This document shows, one piece after another, positions 25,861-34,123 of a stretch of 64,000 nt of DNA; position 1 is the first letter of the stretch; the number at the start of each line of letters is the position of its first letter. Position numbers and translations under genes: made by a program. The DNA is from Pedobacter cryoconitis (GTDB lineage Bacteria; Bacteroidota; Bacteroidia; Sphingobacteriales; Sphingobacteriaceae): assembly GCA_019352875.1 (NCBI GenBank), contig JAAAFW010000015.1, forward strand, positions 1,504,608 through 1,568,607. The letters are read 5' to 3'. The notes beneath the pieces were generated by a model that had not been told where the DNA came from, made no database searches, and was given only the letters and a program-made list of their open reading frames with translations.

Positions 25861-28394
25861 ATTTTCTTGTAAAGATCTTTTAATGCGATGAGTTCAGGCG
25901 TGTTCTTATGCTCTGCAATCATCTTTTTTAACAACTTTTTCACGGTTATCCCCGTGCACCCACCATTTCTTAATTTCTGCAAGGCCGATATCCATACTTC
26001 TTTTCCGGTTCCTTTGGTCAAAAGATCATACTCCTCACCGCTTGACTGTTTCCATATCTTATTTTCCATCGGTCCACTACTGTACAATTTATAGCAAAGC
26101 TCGACAAACGATGACCACCATTCGTCTGGTGAAACTACAATATGAACGATTGAACCTTTAGCCCATGCAATTCCCCGTGTAATTAAATCCAATAGATTAT
26201 AACATTCCCCAAGGGCCACCTTAAAGTTTTTAATGTAGGAGGCTTTATGGTAAATGCTGTAGGCGAGTTCTATGTAAGAATGCTTCAATGCCAGTTTACC
26301 TAGTTGCACAGCATCGACAACATCCAGTGAACCTACATAATTGTCAATATAATTTTTGATGCTACTTTCAGGTAGCTCTGTATAGGTAACAAAAATTGGC
26401 AAAGCTGACTTTAGGTTATTTCTGTTATAATATAGAAATGTTCCGATCGCATTTGACCGAATATAATTGGAAAGCTCCTTATCAACAGGAACTGAAACAG
26501 CTGAGTTTTTACTTAACTCTTCCAGGAAGATACCGGATGTTTTGACCAGAAACTTTTCCTTAATGCTTACTGGAAGCTTATTCCATAAAAAATTCCGTTT
26601 TGGATATTTTAAAATGTTACTGAATTCAGTCTCGCCGATAGCCTCCAGCAGACCCAGCTCGTATGGCTTCCCCTTAACGATGGCATCAAAGAAAGCGAAA
26701 ACTGCTTTTTGCGGTTCACTTAGACCATTGGTCAATGGTAGCTTATTCTGAATCGTCTTCAACCAAAGCTTCTGCCAGTTCAGGTTCTCAATTTTGATTT
26801 CGTCAAGTTCCTTGGTTTTCGGTCTAATCAGTTTTGAGGCGATGGTGAGAATTCTTTCATTGCCATCTTTGACTGCGAATTCAATAACATCTTTAGCGGG
26901 AACCCCTTCAATAATTTCTTGTATGCCATCGAAATGATTCACGTCCATGTCAACCAAAAGCTGTTCAGCAATCGCCTTATTGAAATCAAACTCACGTTTC
27001 AGCAGCACCGCATGCAACTTGTACCATCCCAATGTTAATATCATCGGCCTAAACAGACCCATTACATTTTTTGGTACGTTCTTAGGAAATGTTTCAATCA
27101 AAATCTTTTCTGTCCCCTTTGTGGTTGACAAAAAAGGGAAAACTTTATTGAGAATTTCATGCTCATTGACAATCCAACTCCAAAAAAGGCTTATTACATC
27201 CTTATTTGTCTTTGAGAAATAATCCTTAATTATACTCAAAAAAATACCAGTCCACCAATTTGGTGTTGTACTGTTAAAAATCTGGAGACCAATAGATGCA
27301 CCATTTTCGGCGCTGTTTTTTTTCTCGAGTAATACATGCTTTTCAATCCATTCTGTCGTGGTCGCTGTTATCTGATTCTGACTGTTTTTAAAGCTCTGGA
27401 CTGGAAAGTTTTTAAGTAAAAAGATTTCCTTTGAATCAGCTACCTTAAATTTTGAGCACAAATAAGTCAGCAGTTTAGATTTAGCACCTGTTCCCTTATT
27501 TGGGTCAGGAGAATATTTTGCCACTATATTGGTGTAGGTGTTCAGTACCTTTACGTCGCCAATCGTGGGCATCTCTTCAAACGTCTTGACCCCTTTAGCG
27601 ATAATAGAGACATCTTTTAAGGTAAAGTTTTCGAATTCAAAAGCTTTTGCAAATTCCTCCAAACGAAACTGCGCCCTTTCATCGCCCGCCAGGTACTGCT
27701 CTGAAAATTCAGAAAGCATTACAACTTCATCTTTTTTTATTAAGCAATAACCCCGGTTCTCAAATTTCACCTCAATATTCTCTGGTACAAGAACGAGGTT
27801 GATTTTATTCTTTGGTACTTCATTTGGATTAAAGTTGATGCCAAAATTAAATATCAATTTCTGTGTGTCATCCAGCAATTGCCAAAATTTTTGAACAATA
27901 GCTTGGTACCCATCTTTCCCAACCCAGATTATCGTGTTATGGCATTCCTCCAAGCTTAAAAAATTCTGGACGATCTTGTTGAACCTTTCCTTTTCAGGTG
28001 TCTCGAGTTTGACCGCATTTTTACTTCCAGTCTTGTAAGCAATTGGCTCTAGAAAAATTTCCTTATCCATTTCAGGCTTAAAAAGCTGGAACAGATCTGA
28101 AATATCATTCAGTTTATGAAGATCATCTTTTTCGATGATCAGACAATGAGAAAAAACTCTACCGTTCCTTACATTATCAGAGGTGTCCAAATAGGTTTTA
28201 ATGATCAGATAAAAACCATCGTAAAGGAACCCTCGGATAGCGGGTGACCAGTTTACCCCACTTGGTGGGCTATCTTGCAGATCGGTTTTAAAAGCTATTT
28301 TTTTTCCTATAGCCTGATCATCAAGGGTAGTTTTAATTAAATCCCAGGCTTTGTTCTGTTCTCCGCATATTGCTTGATGAATGGTAATTGTCAC
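25857..28394 (-). CDS. GAP1-like GTPase-associated protein with C-terminal EAD1-like domain
   Basis: An 845-residue protein. The N terminus (about 1-135) matches the GAP1-N1 domain I recall from GTPase-centred conflict systems: IHQAICGEQNKAWDLIKTTL, NWSPAIRGFLYDGFYLIIKT, and NVRNGRVFSHCLIIE. The long middle is helical, without enzymatic motifs. Residues 770-835 align without gaps to the C-terminal domain of the phosphorylase effector (hand count 23 identities in 66), so the pair probably bind through like-with-like EAD1 contacts. The gene overlaps the upstream GTPase by one base and the effector by four, so expression is translationally coupled. Presumed role: receive the GTPase signal and release the effector. 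Confidence 0.82.
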   Translation of the reverse strand: MTITIHQAICGEQNKAWDLIKTTLDDQAIGKKIAFKTDLQDSPPSGVNWSPAIRGFLYDGFYLIIKTYLDTSDNVRNGRVFSHCLIIEKDDLHKLNDISDLFQLFKPEMDKEIFLEPIAYKTGSKNAVKLETPEKERFNKIVQNFLSLEECHNTIIWVGKDGYQAIVQKFWQLLDDTQKLIFNFGINFNPNEVPKNKINLVLVPENIEVKFENRGYCLIKKDEVVMLSEFSEQYLAGDERAQFRLEEFAKAFEFENFTLKDVSIIAKGVKTFEEMPTIGDVKVLNTYTNIVAKYSPDPNKGTGAKSKLLTYLCSKFKVADSKEIFLLKNFPVQSFKNSQNQITATTTEWIEKHVLLEKKNSAENGASIGLQIFNSTTPNWWTGIFLSIIKDYFSKTNKDVISLFWSWIVNEHEILNKVFPFLSTTKGTEKILIETFPKNVPKNVMGLFRPMILTLGWYKLHAVLLKREFDFNKAIAEQLLVDMDVNHFDGIQEIIEGVPAKDVIEFAVKDGNERILTIASKLIRPKTKELDEIKIENLNWQKLWLKTIQNKLPLTNGLSEPQKAVFAFFDAIVKGKPYELGLLEAIGETEFSNILKYPKRNFLWNKLPVSIKEKFLVKTSGIFLEELSKNSAVSVPVDKELSNYIRSNAIGTFLYYNRNNLKSALPIFVTYTELPESSIKNYIDNYVGSLDVVDAVQLGKLALKHSYIELAYSIYHKASYIKNFKVALGECYNLLDLITRGIAWAKGSIVHIVVSPDEWWSSFVELCYKLYSSGPMENKIWKQSSGEEYDLLTKGTGKEVWISALQKLRNGGCTGITVKKLLKKMIAEHKNTPELIALKDLYKKI

Positions 28395-29215
28395 TATAAT
28401 GCTTCTGAAATCAATTGTGTAATATCTGGAATTTCTTCGCCCCTGGAGTTTATAATAAATCCGAAACTTTCTGAACCCTGGGCCAGATAAAGGTCTTTGT
28501 TTTCAGGCTGTTTTAAGTCAAGACCCAGGGCAGAAAGACCTACGATATTGATTTTGTCGTTTGTCCAGTTCGACTCGATAAAGCTCAACAGCAGCGGTAA
28601 ATTCTCTTCCAGTTTTGCTCTCGGGGTTTTGCCATTTTTTTCTTCATCCCAACAGGTCAGCACAATTGTCAGCTTAGTTTTACTGTTCTTATAATGGGCA
28701 TCTTGTCCCTTTGCATACAACATGATCTGTAAAAGTTCGATAAAAGCAGATTGATCGGAAATTACATATTCATCCAATGTCGAGGGCTCACTTTTAACCA
28801 AATCAGGCTTGATTGTCTTGTTGCTAAGATCGAATCCGGTAGATAAGTTGGTCAGCCTGATAAACAACATCCAATTTTCGCTTTGGGCAATTGATTCTTT
28901 CCATTTTTCATCCACCTCCCTATTTTCAATGATGTTATTAATCTGTTCGCCACCATAATCCGGGCAAAAAAGATCAACCATATCCTCACCAAACTGAATG
29001 GGCAATGTGATACCAGTTGTCTTATCTGTGGGTGTTGGTTTAACCTCCTCACCCTTCGAAAGTGAACTTAGGGCCTCAATTATTGGGCTTAGATTCTCCA
29101 CCGATTTATATAACTTTAAAGCCGCATTATTTACATCCAACCGGGCATACAACTGCGCTATAAAAGTCGTTTTACCAGAGTGTGGTTTTCCTATAATTAA
29201 AACTGATTTTGTCAT
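28394..29215 (-). CDS. DO-GTPase1-like P-loop GTPase
   Basis: A 273-residue P-loop NTPase. Walker A is IIGKPHSGKTTFIAQLYARL near residues 7-26, a switch Thr lies in DKTTGITLPIQF, Walker B/G3 is DLFCPDYGGEQ (Asp-x-x-Gly), and G4 is LTCWDEEK in place of NKxD. The order fits the double-GTPase systems described by comparative genomics, where two related GTPases work together. Cytosolic. It overlaps its upstream GTPase partner gene by four bases (ATGA) and GAP1 by one. Confidence 0.8.
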   Translation of the reverse strand: MTKSVLIIGKPHSGKTTFIAQLYARLDVNNAALKLYKSVENLSPIIEALSSLSKGEEVKPTPTDKTTGITLPIQFGEDMVDLFCPDYGGEQINNIIENREVDEKWKESIAQSENWMLFIRLTNLSTGFDLSNKTIKPDLVKSEPSTLDEYVISDQSAFIELLQIMLYAKGQDAHYKNSKTKLTIVLTCWDEEKNGKTPRAKLEENLPLLLSFIESNWTNDKINIVGLSALGLDLKQPENKDLYLAQGSESFGFIINSRGEEIPDITQLISEAL

Positions 29216-30171
29216 TTCCCCTTAAATTTTAAAAATTGATCGTCCGTTGGGAAATCGTCTAAGTCTAAGTTAACGTTACTAGGACTATCCATCATTTGGA
29301 GCAGCCAGTCTATGGCAGCAAGATTATTTTTATGTACCAGTTCATCGGGTCCCGGTTCCAGGAAATTACTTATTTCAATTTCATGGAAATTTGCAAAAAG
29401 GCCTTCAAGTTCATTTTTCAAAGTGTCTTTGATTGCAGGCAAAACTTCTGCCTTTTTATCGGCTTTAGACCATACCGCGATTAGTGGGCGGTCTTTAATA
29501 TCGTGACTGAGCTGTCTTGCGATATACATGATTTCCCGTTTGGCACCGTTTTTCTGTAAAACCAGGGCTTCACAATCAATAAACAGCATAAAAGCGTTTG
29601 AGTTGGCATAAATCCAACGGGCACTTTCCGCATTTTCATCATTCCTATTAATTCCCCAGAGTGAAAAAACCTCTCCAGAGGCATCGGCAAAAAGCAGCTC
29701 CTTGAGACCATCGTCTGAATCCTTGAGCGCTAAGTGATATAATCTGTTAGCACTCACTGGTGTTGGAGGTGGAAAGGGAACACTACCATGGCTCAACCGG
29801 AGTCTATGGTGCAGTTCGTCCCATCCCAGGATGGTTTTAGTGCCAGCAAATCTATAGTTTTCCAACTTGCCGCCATTGAGCAGAAGTGTATAAACCATTG
29901 CAAGGTAAGTCGTTTTTCCCGCATCGGCCTTACCAAACGTCCCAACCAAAAATGGATTACTCCTAGAACTGACCAGATGAATTTCATCGATAGAAAGTGC
30001 CTCTCCCGACCAATTTAAATTAGAGTTATTTGTGACTTTTTTTATATCCTGCCTAGTGACAGAAGAATTTTTTCCAGACTTGAAGTTTGGGCAAGTATTG
30101 AAATCTTCACATCCCTCATGACAGGGGACAATGGGTGCACCACATTCCTTCAATGAACATTTTCCAGACAT
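29212..30171 (-). CDS. DO-GTPase2-like P-loop GTPase with N-terminal zinc-binding motif
   Basis: A 319-residue protein. Residues 1-30 have five cysteines and two His-spaced pairs (CSLKECGAPIVPCHEGCEDF, then CPNF), a likely small zinc-binding treble-clef or ribbon. The GTPase domain follows: Walker A VGTFGKADAGKTTYLAMVY, G3 LLFADASGE, G4 AVWSKADKK. It is divergent from the first GTPase, consistent with the DO-GTPase2 branch that carries a zinc finger. Six bases separate it from the GASH gene upstream. Confidence 0.82.
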   Translation of the reverse strand: MSGKCSLKECGAPIVPCHEGCEDFNTCPNFKSGKNSSVTRQDIKKVTNNSNLNWSGEALSIDEIHLVSSRSNPFLVGTFGKADAGKTTYLAMVYTLLLNGGKLENYRFAGTKTILGWDELHHRLRLSHGSVPFPPPTPVSANRLYHLALKDSDDGLKELLFADASGEVFSLWGINRNDENAESARWIYANSNAFMLFIDCEALVLQKNGAKREIMYIARQLSHDIKDRPLIAVWSKADKKAEVLPAIKDTLKNELEGLFANFHEIEISNFLEPGPDELVHKNNLAAIDWLLQMMDSPSNVNLDLDDFPTDDQFLKFKGK

Positions 30172-30177
30172 GGCCTC

Positions 30178-31341
30178 TTACTTTAATAATTTTAATGAAG
30201 TTAAATCGTGGAACAACCAAACGGTTAGCTCAGCTAAAGAAATTTGGGATTGCCCACTAACTCCAACCAATTTGTCAAACTGTTTTGCCTGAAAATGTTC
30301 ATGAACAAGTCCCCGTAAAAATGACAGCAGAGAAATCCTTCCTCCTTTCAGTCCTTCATCAGGAACAAAACGGTTAAGGGTTTCCTTTTCCTGTTCGACC
30401 AGGGTGACAATTTCCGAAAGTTTTTTTGTGGTAGCATCCTGTCCAGACAAGCTGTTATGCACTTCCTTTAAAAAATAATCCACGCTCGAGGGGTATAGTG
30501 TCGGAACGAAATCGCTATAGTCCTGGGCAAGGATTAATGGCAACGCCCCGTCCTTCAATGTTCTGTACGAATCGTCAATTGTTGTCGAATAACCCGCCTC
30601 CTTCCACCAGAGCAACTGGGTTCTCATCTGCATCAGATTCGCATTATAATAAAATGTCTGTTGGTTTTTTTTGAATTCGGCAGCTTGTTTTCTAAATGAT
30701 TTATTCAAGACATCTTGAATTCCCTTACTTGCCCTAACGGAAAAAAAAGTTCCCCAAACTGCATCAGCTATAGCTGCATTACTGGTGTTTTCGCCACCCA
30801 TATCCTTTGGTAGAACAGCAGCTTTTAGCTGCACTTCCAAATCGGCTTTACTTACAATGGCACTTTCGATTTCAGGTATTTCTATATATTGCTCAGGGGA
30901 AAAAGACCAGCTCTCTACAACGTTTTGCTGAATCTTGTTACCAATCCCCAAAATAAACGTTGAAAGGATTTCTTGTTCCCTTCCCAATTTGTAATGCTTA
31001 AGTACATTCCTGCCGGCAAACCAAATTATATGTGCAATATCATCATCTGCTGAAAGTTTGCTTAGGGCCTCCAGGATAACCGCCCGGATTATTGTTAACG
31101 CGGTATCTTTTGAATTGGCTATAAAGGTTCGCCAGTTTTCTATTATGGTCCCCTGGACTTCTTTTATAACAGGATCATCAGCACCGATCGAGGGATCAAG
31201 AGCAGTTAAAGTATAAGTGGAAATTTTTAATTTATCATCATTTAAAAGGGTAAAGACCTGTTCACTTGAAGCCTGAAGCTTATCAAAATTAGAATCCTCG
31301 GTTGTGGCAATGAATTGAGCGTTTAAATATTCTTGTATCAT
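30178..31341 (-). CDS. GASH-like all-helical protein (GTPase-associated system helical domain)
   Basis: A 387-residue, almost wholly alpha-helical protein with no transmembrane segment and no catalytic motif. Position (first gene of the operon, directly before the two GTPases), size and helical make-up match the GASH component of the GTPase conflict systems. Recognisable blocks are EALSKLSADDDIAHIIWFAG and the C-terminal RISLLSFLRGLVHEHFQA. It may be the sensor or scaffold. The 200 bp upstream should hold the operon promoter; I see AT-rich sequence with TATCTTTA-like motifs but no convincing match. Confidence 0.75.
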   Translation of the reverse strand: MIQEYLNAQFIATTEDSNFDKLQASSEQVFTLLNDDKLKISTYTLTALDPSIGADDPVIKEVQGTIIENWRTFIANSKDTALTIIRAVILEALSKLSADDDIAHIIWFAGRNVLKHYKLGREQEILSTFILGIGNKIQQNVVESWSFSPEQYIEIPEIESAIVSKADLEVQLKAAVLPKDMGGENTSNAAIADAVWGTFFSVRASKGIQDVLNKSFRKQAAEFKKNQQTFYYNANLMQMRTQLLWWKEAGYSTTIDDSYRTLKDGALPLILAQDYSDFVPTLYPSSVDYFLKEVHNSLSGQDATTKKLSEIVTLVEQEKETLNRFVPDEGLKGGRISLLSFLRGLVHEHFQAKQFDKLVGVSGQSQISLAELTVWLFHDLTSLKLLK

Positions 31342-31540
31342 GAGAATGTGATGGTTAGATTTATAAAGATATTAAAATCTAGGCTTTATTTCTCTTAAAA
31401 ATTAAAGTTATTGTAAATTAGTGCAGGTAAAATATCAACATTCACTTCCCCGACATAAATACACTTAAAGGCCAGCAATGGCCGCCCGATATTTTTAGAA
31501 TATCAGGTAGCCCTTGCCACACTAGGAATTACCTTTAATT

Positions 31541-32591
31541 CTACGCATTAACACCAATCCGTGCAAAATTATTGCAAAAATCAAATGCTACCTGCGCCCT
31601 ACCTAATGCATTACCCGGCATAATAGATTTGAATTTTGCTTTCGGGTCTTTATAGCTTTTCACGTTCTGGAAATAACCAGTAACCGCATTTTTAGCACCA
31701 AATAAAGTACCTTTTGTGATTTCCAGCAGTTGGATTGGATTTTTGACCGAATATTCCAAACATTATCCACCAAATTTGTAAACAAACTTGAAAATTCATC
31801 CTGTTTTCCTGTTTGCAAATTCTGCAATGTTCCCTATTTGGCGCCATTGCAATCTGCACAAGTTTTTAACCTATTTATCGGAAATCTTGACCTTAGCCCA
31901 TTGGTTAAAAAGGCCCTCTATTTCCTTTGCCAATATGGTTATGCCTAATAGTTTGTGTGCCTGCTTTAACCTATCGTGCGAACTTGTCGTGGCATATCTT
32001 GATTGCGTTACTTTGATATTTCATTGCTGCATTCAAGGGTATTTTGGCAACAAACCCGAATTGGCGTAAACGAGGCGATGATGCTTCCAAAACCTTCGTT
32101 CTAAGTGGTCAGAAATAAAAACTGCTCAATAAAGTCGTTACTTCCTACCTTGATACATTCGAGCAACTTAGCGGTAATAAAAATGTATTCCCCTTTTCCG
32201 ACTGCTCCAGCTGTTTCATATTTAATCCCATCTGTACCGCCCACGATGCTATCAAAAAAAAGAAAATGGATCTATATTCAAACAACTTGGTAATCCCTGC
32301 CGACTACGCCCAAGACCTCGTCGGTATCAGTCCGCATCGTTGCAAAATGATTTGGCACATCCTAACGCCATTCCAAAACAATATCATTATCCTCGGTCTC
32401 GGGCGTAGTATCATCTCCAGAGGTAAACAGGATGCGCTTCTCAACGGTATAATCTAAACCTACGTGCTTTATCGCTTCGTTACTTATGGGGTAATTTTCT
32501 ATGATGGTTCACAAGCGATGCCATGCTTTTTCATTCACCGAAAAAAACTGTGCTTTCCAGTCTTGCGGTTATAATTTAGGTCGCGTCACAT
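31541..32591 (-). pseudogene. degraded DUF932 (phage/plasmid-like) gene
   Basis: Reading the minus strand in successive frames recovers a DUF932 protein: NYNRKTGKHSFF and VNEKAWH at the start (32570-32500), IIENYPISNEAIKHVGLDYT then VEKRILF, PNHFATMRTDTDEVLGVVG then RDYQVV (about 32290-32360), and the intact tail 31759-31541 (PIQLLEITKGTLFGAKNAVT, ending ARIGVNA). Stops and frameshifts interrupt it at several places, the first right after the ATG at 32591. DUF932 proteins are typical of plasmids and conjugative elements, so this marks an old mobile element. Confidence 0.7.
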
Positions 32592-32751
32592 GATAAATAT
32601 TTTTAGGGTTTCTAAAACTTGACAATATAATCTTAGTTTTTAAAATTTTGAAGTTAGCGGTATCGCTAAGGCTTAATTTTGACTTTGTTTCTATTTCATT
32701 TACGATATCTGATAATTGGGTATGGTCGGCATGGACTGCCACGCGAACCAT
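32569..32751 (-). CDS. short ORF, unknown
   Basis: Sixty residues starting MVRVAVHADHTQLSDIVNEI; the composition looks coding and it overlaps the DUF932 remnant start. It lies among broken genes, so it may itself be a fragment. Confidence 0.3.
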   Translation of the reverse strand: MVRVAVHADHTQLSDIVNEIETKSKLSLSDTANFKILKTKIILSSFRNPKNIYHVTRPKL

Positions 32752-32771
32752 AATAAATAGGGTTTCGTATT

Positions 32772-32904
32772 TTATCGCTTTTGGGTGTGTAATTTTTTGA
32801 ACTTGTCCAACTGCTGGTAAAATGCTTTTGGGTTTTCCTCCTCGAATCCCCCCTTAGCCAGTCCAGTATAACTCGTCTAAGAATTCTATAAATGCTTCGG
32901 ACAT
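32772..32904 (-). pseudogene. frameshifted small plasmid-type protein
   Basis: From ATG 32904 the frame reads MSEAFIEFLDELYWTG and then hits a stop; shifting frame gives LAKGGFEEENPKAFYQQLDK followed by FKKLHTQKR and a stop at 32772. Together these make one small protein of about 45 residues with an indel in the middle. Small proteins with a YWTG..A....NP.AFY pattern occur beside DUF932 genes in mobile elements, as I recall. Confidence 0.45.
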
Positions 32905-32918
32905 GATAAATTGATTAA

Positions 32919-33491
32919 ATGGAGGATATACCTGCAGATTTGAAAAGAGGTTTGAATCGTCTCCGCAATATTAGAGGCAGCGGATCTGGAGATTGTCCGG
33001 CTCAAGAGCCTCAAGCCTACCCATATCCAACACGCAGCAAGCACCATAGCTTCAAAATCGGAAAGTAGCACTGCAACAGATAGCATAAATACCATGGTAC
33101 TTGATGAAAAGAGCAATACCATAAATGCGATAAGGGCTATGCCAAGGCATAAATACCAAGTTCGTTTCACTAAAAGAACAATTACGATAATGTATTCCGA
33201 AAGCTTAAGTTTTTCGGAATAAGTTACCTTGAACAGCTGGAAAAAGATCTTAATAAAAACAAGGATGTACATGTAAAATTTGTCGATCTACTTTTTGAAA
33301 GAAGAACGAATAAGCCTCAATATATAAGATTCGAAGCACCATTGGAATATTTCTTACATTTCATAGCGTCTGAAAAGGATGAAAACTATTCGGTTAGTTG
33401 TCTTTGTTACGACGCAGCTGATTGTAAAACAACGATAACTGAAGTTACTAATTTTATTAAGCTGCATAGGGATTCAGTAAAGGATAATTAA
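32919..33491 (+). pseudogene. degraded gene of unknown family (three frames)
   Basis: The plus strand carries three consecutive coding-like pieces. From ATG 32919: MEDIPADLKRGLNRLRNI. Then, in another frame, IVSAILEAADLEIVRLKSLK up to KYQVRFTKRTITIMYSE. From about 33174, in a third frame: YLEQLEKDLNKNKDVHVKFV, then QYIRFEAPLEYFLHFIAS, ending KLHRDSVKDN at 33491. They join as one protein of roughly 190 residues with two frameshifts. The hydrophobic minus-strand frame over 32886-33272 is the antisense of this and is not a gene. Confidence 0.5.
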
Positions 33492-33559
33492 CGGAAGTAT
33501 TTACCATTCAGCGTTTGAGCCATTTAAAAAAACTTCACTAATAAATATCTTTAGTTATT

Positions 33560-33595
33560 GGATTGGCCAATCGCCAAGTTAAGATCGGCCAATCC
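33560..33595. terminator. stem-loop downstream of the antirepressor-like gene
   Basis: GGATTGGCCAATC (33560-33572) pairs with GATCGGCCAATCC (33583-33595) with one mismatch and a 10-nt loop, 23 bp beyond the stop at 33618. No T-run on either strand, so it may be a processing or binding site rather than a terminator. Confidence 0.4.
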
Positions 33596-33617
33596 AGTTC
33601 CTAAATTAATGATCATA

Positions 33618-33941
33618 TCAAGGTTTAGCTATTATTTGGTTTAGCTTAGCAATCATGTAACTTACTTGATTTATGCCTTCCATTGATATCAAGGTCACAT
33701 TTTGAGTGAAAAGAAATTTTCCGTTACGGTTATAGATATCTTTTGAAACCAATTTGAACCACCCGATGTTAATGTAAGTTTGATAAGGCTCATTGTTCGT
33801 CATCAACAGGCCATTATCCCTTAAAAATCGGAAAAGTTTGGTGCGCCCCATTCCCATACCGATAAGCTTAGCAGCGGCTTTCATGTCCTGCCATGCTGGT
33901 GTGTTAGAAAACTGTTCTGTTTGTGTATTTATATATACCAT
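33618..33941 (-). CDS. KilAC-domain phage-type antirepressor protein
   Basis: A 107-residue protein consisting of a phage antirepressor C-terminal (KilAC) domain only: AKLIGMGMGRTKLFRFLRDN, GLLMTNNEPYQTYINIGWF, and the closing VTLISMEGINQVSYMIAKL. These domains bind DNA or repressor in phages and integrative elements. The short size is common for stand-alone versions. It is evidence for phage or element ancestry of this region. Confidence 0.78.
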   Translation of the reverse strand: MVYINTQTEQFSNTPAWQDMKAAAKLIGMGMGRTKLFRFLRDNGLLMTNNEPYQTYINIGWFKLVSKDIYNRNGKFLFTQNVTLISMEGINQVSYMIAKLNQIIAKP

Positions 33942-34123
33942 ATTGCTTTATCGCAATGCCTTTAGTGGCGGTTGCGAATACAGATATGCAATATGATAAC
34001 CATCACGACAATGGCAGAAGACCTTATAAGGTCTTATTAAATATCAACCCGCAAGAAAAGGTAATTATGTCAATAATTACAAGTTTAAAACAACACCTTA
34101 TCTAAGCACTAGTAACGTTAGGA

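Noticed and set aside
30178..31341. TPR or HEAT repeat protein
   Set aside because: No regular repeat spacing; the position and make-up fit GASH better.
32886..33272. Hydrophobic 128-residue minus-strand frame
   Set aside because: The opposite strand carries a better-supported, though frameshifted, coding sequence over the same bases; the hydrophobicity is the antisense of its codons.
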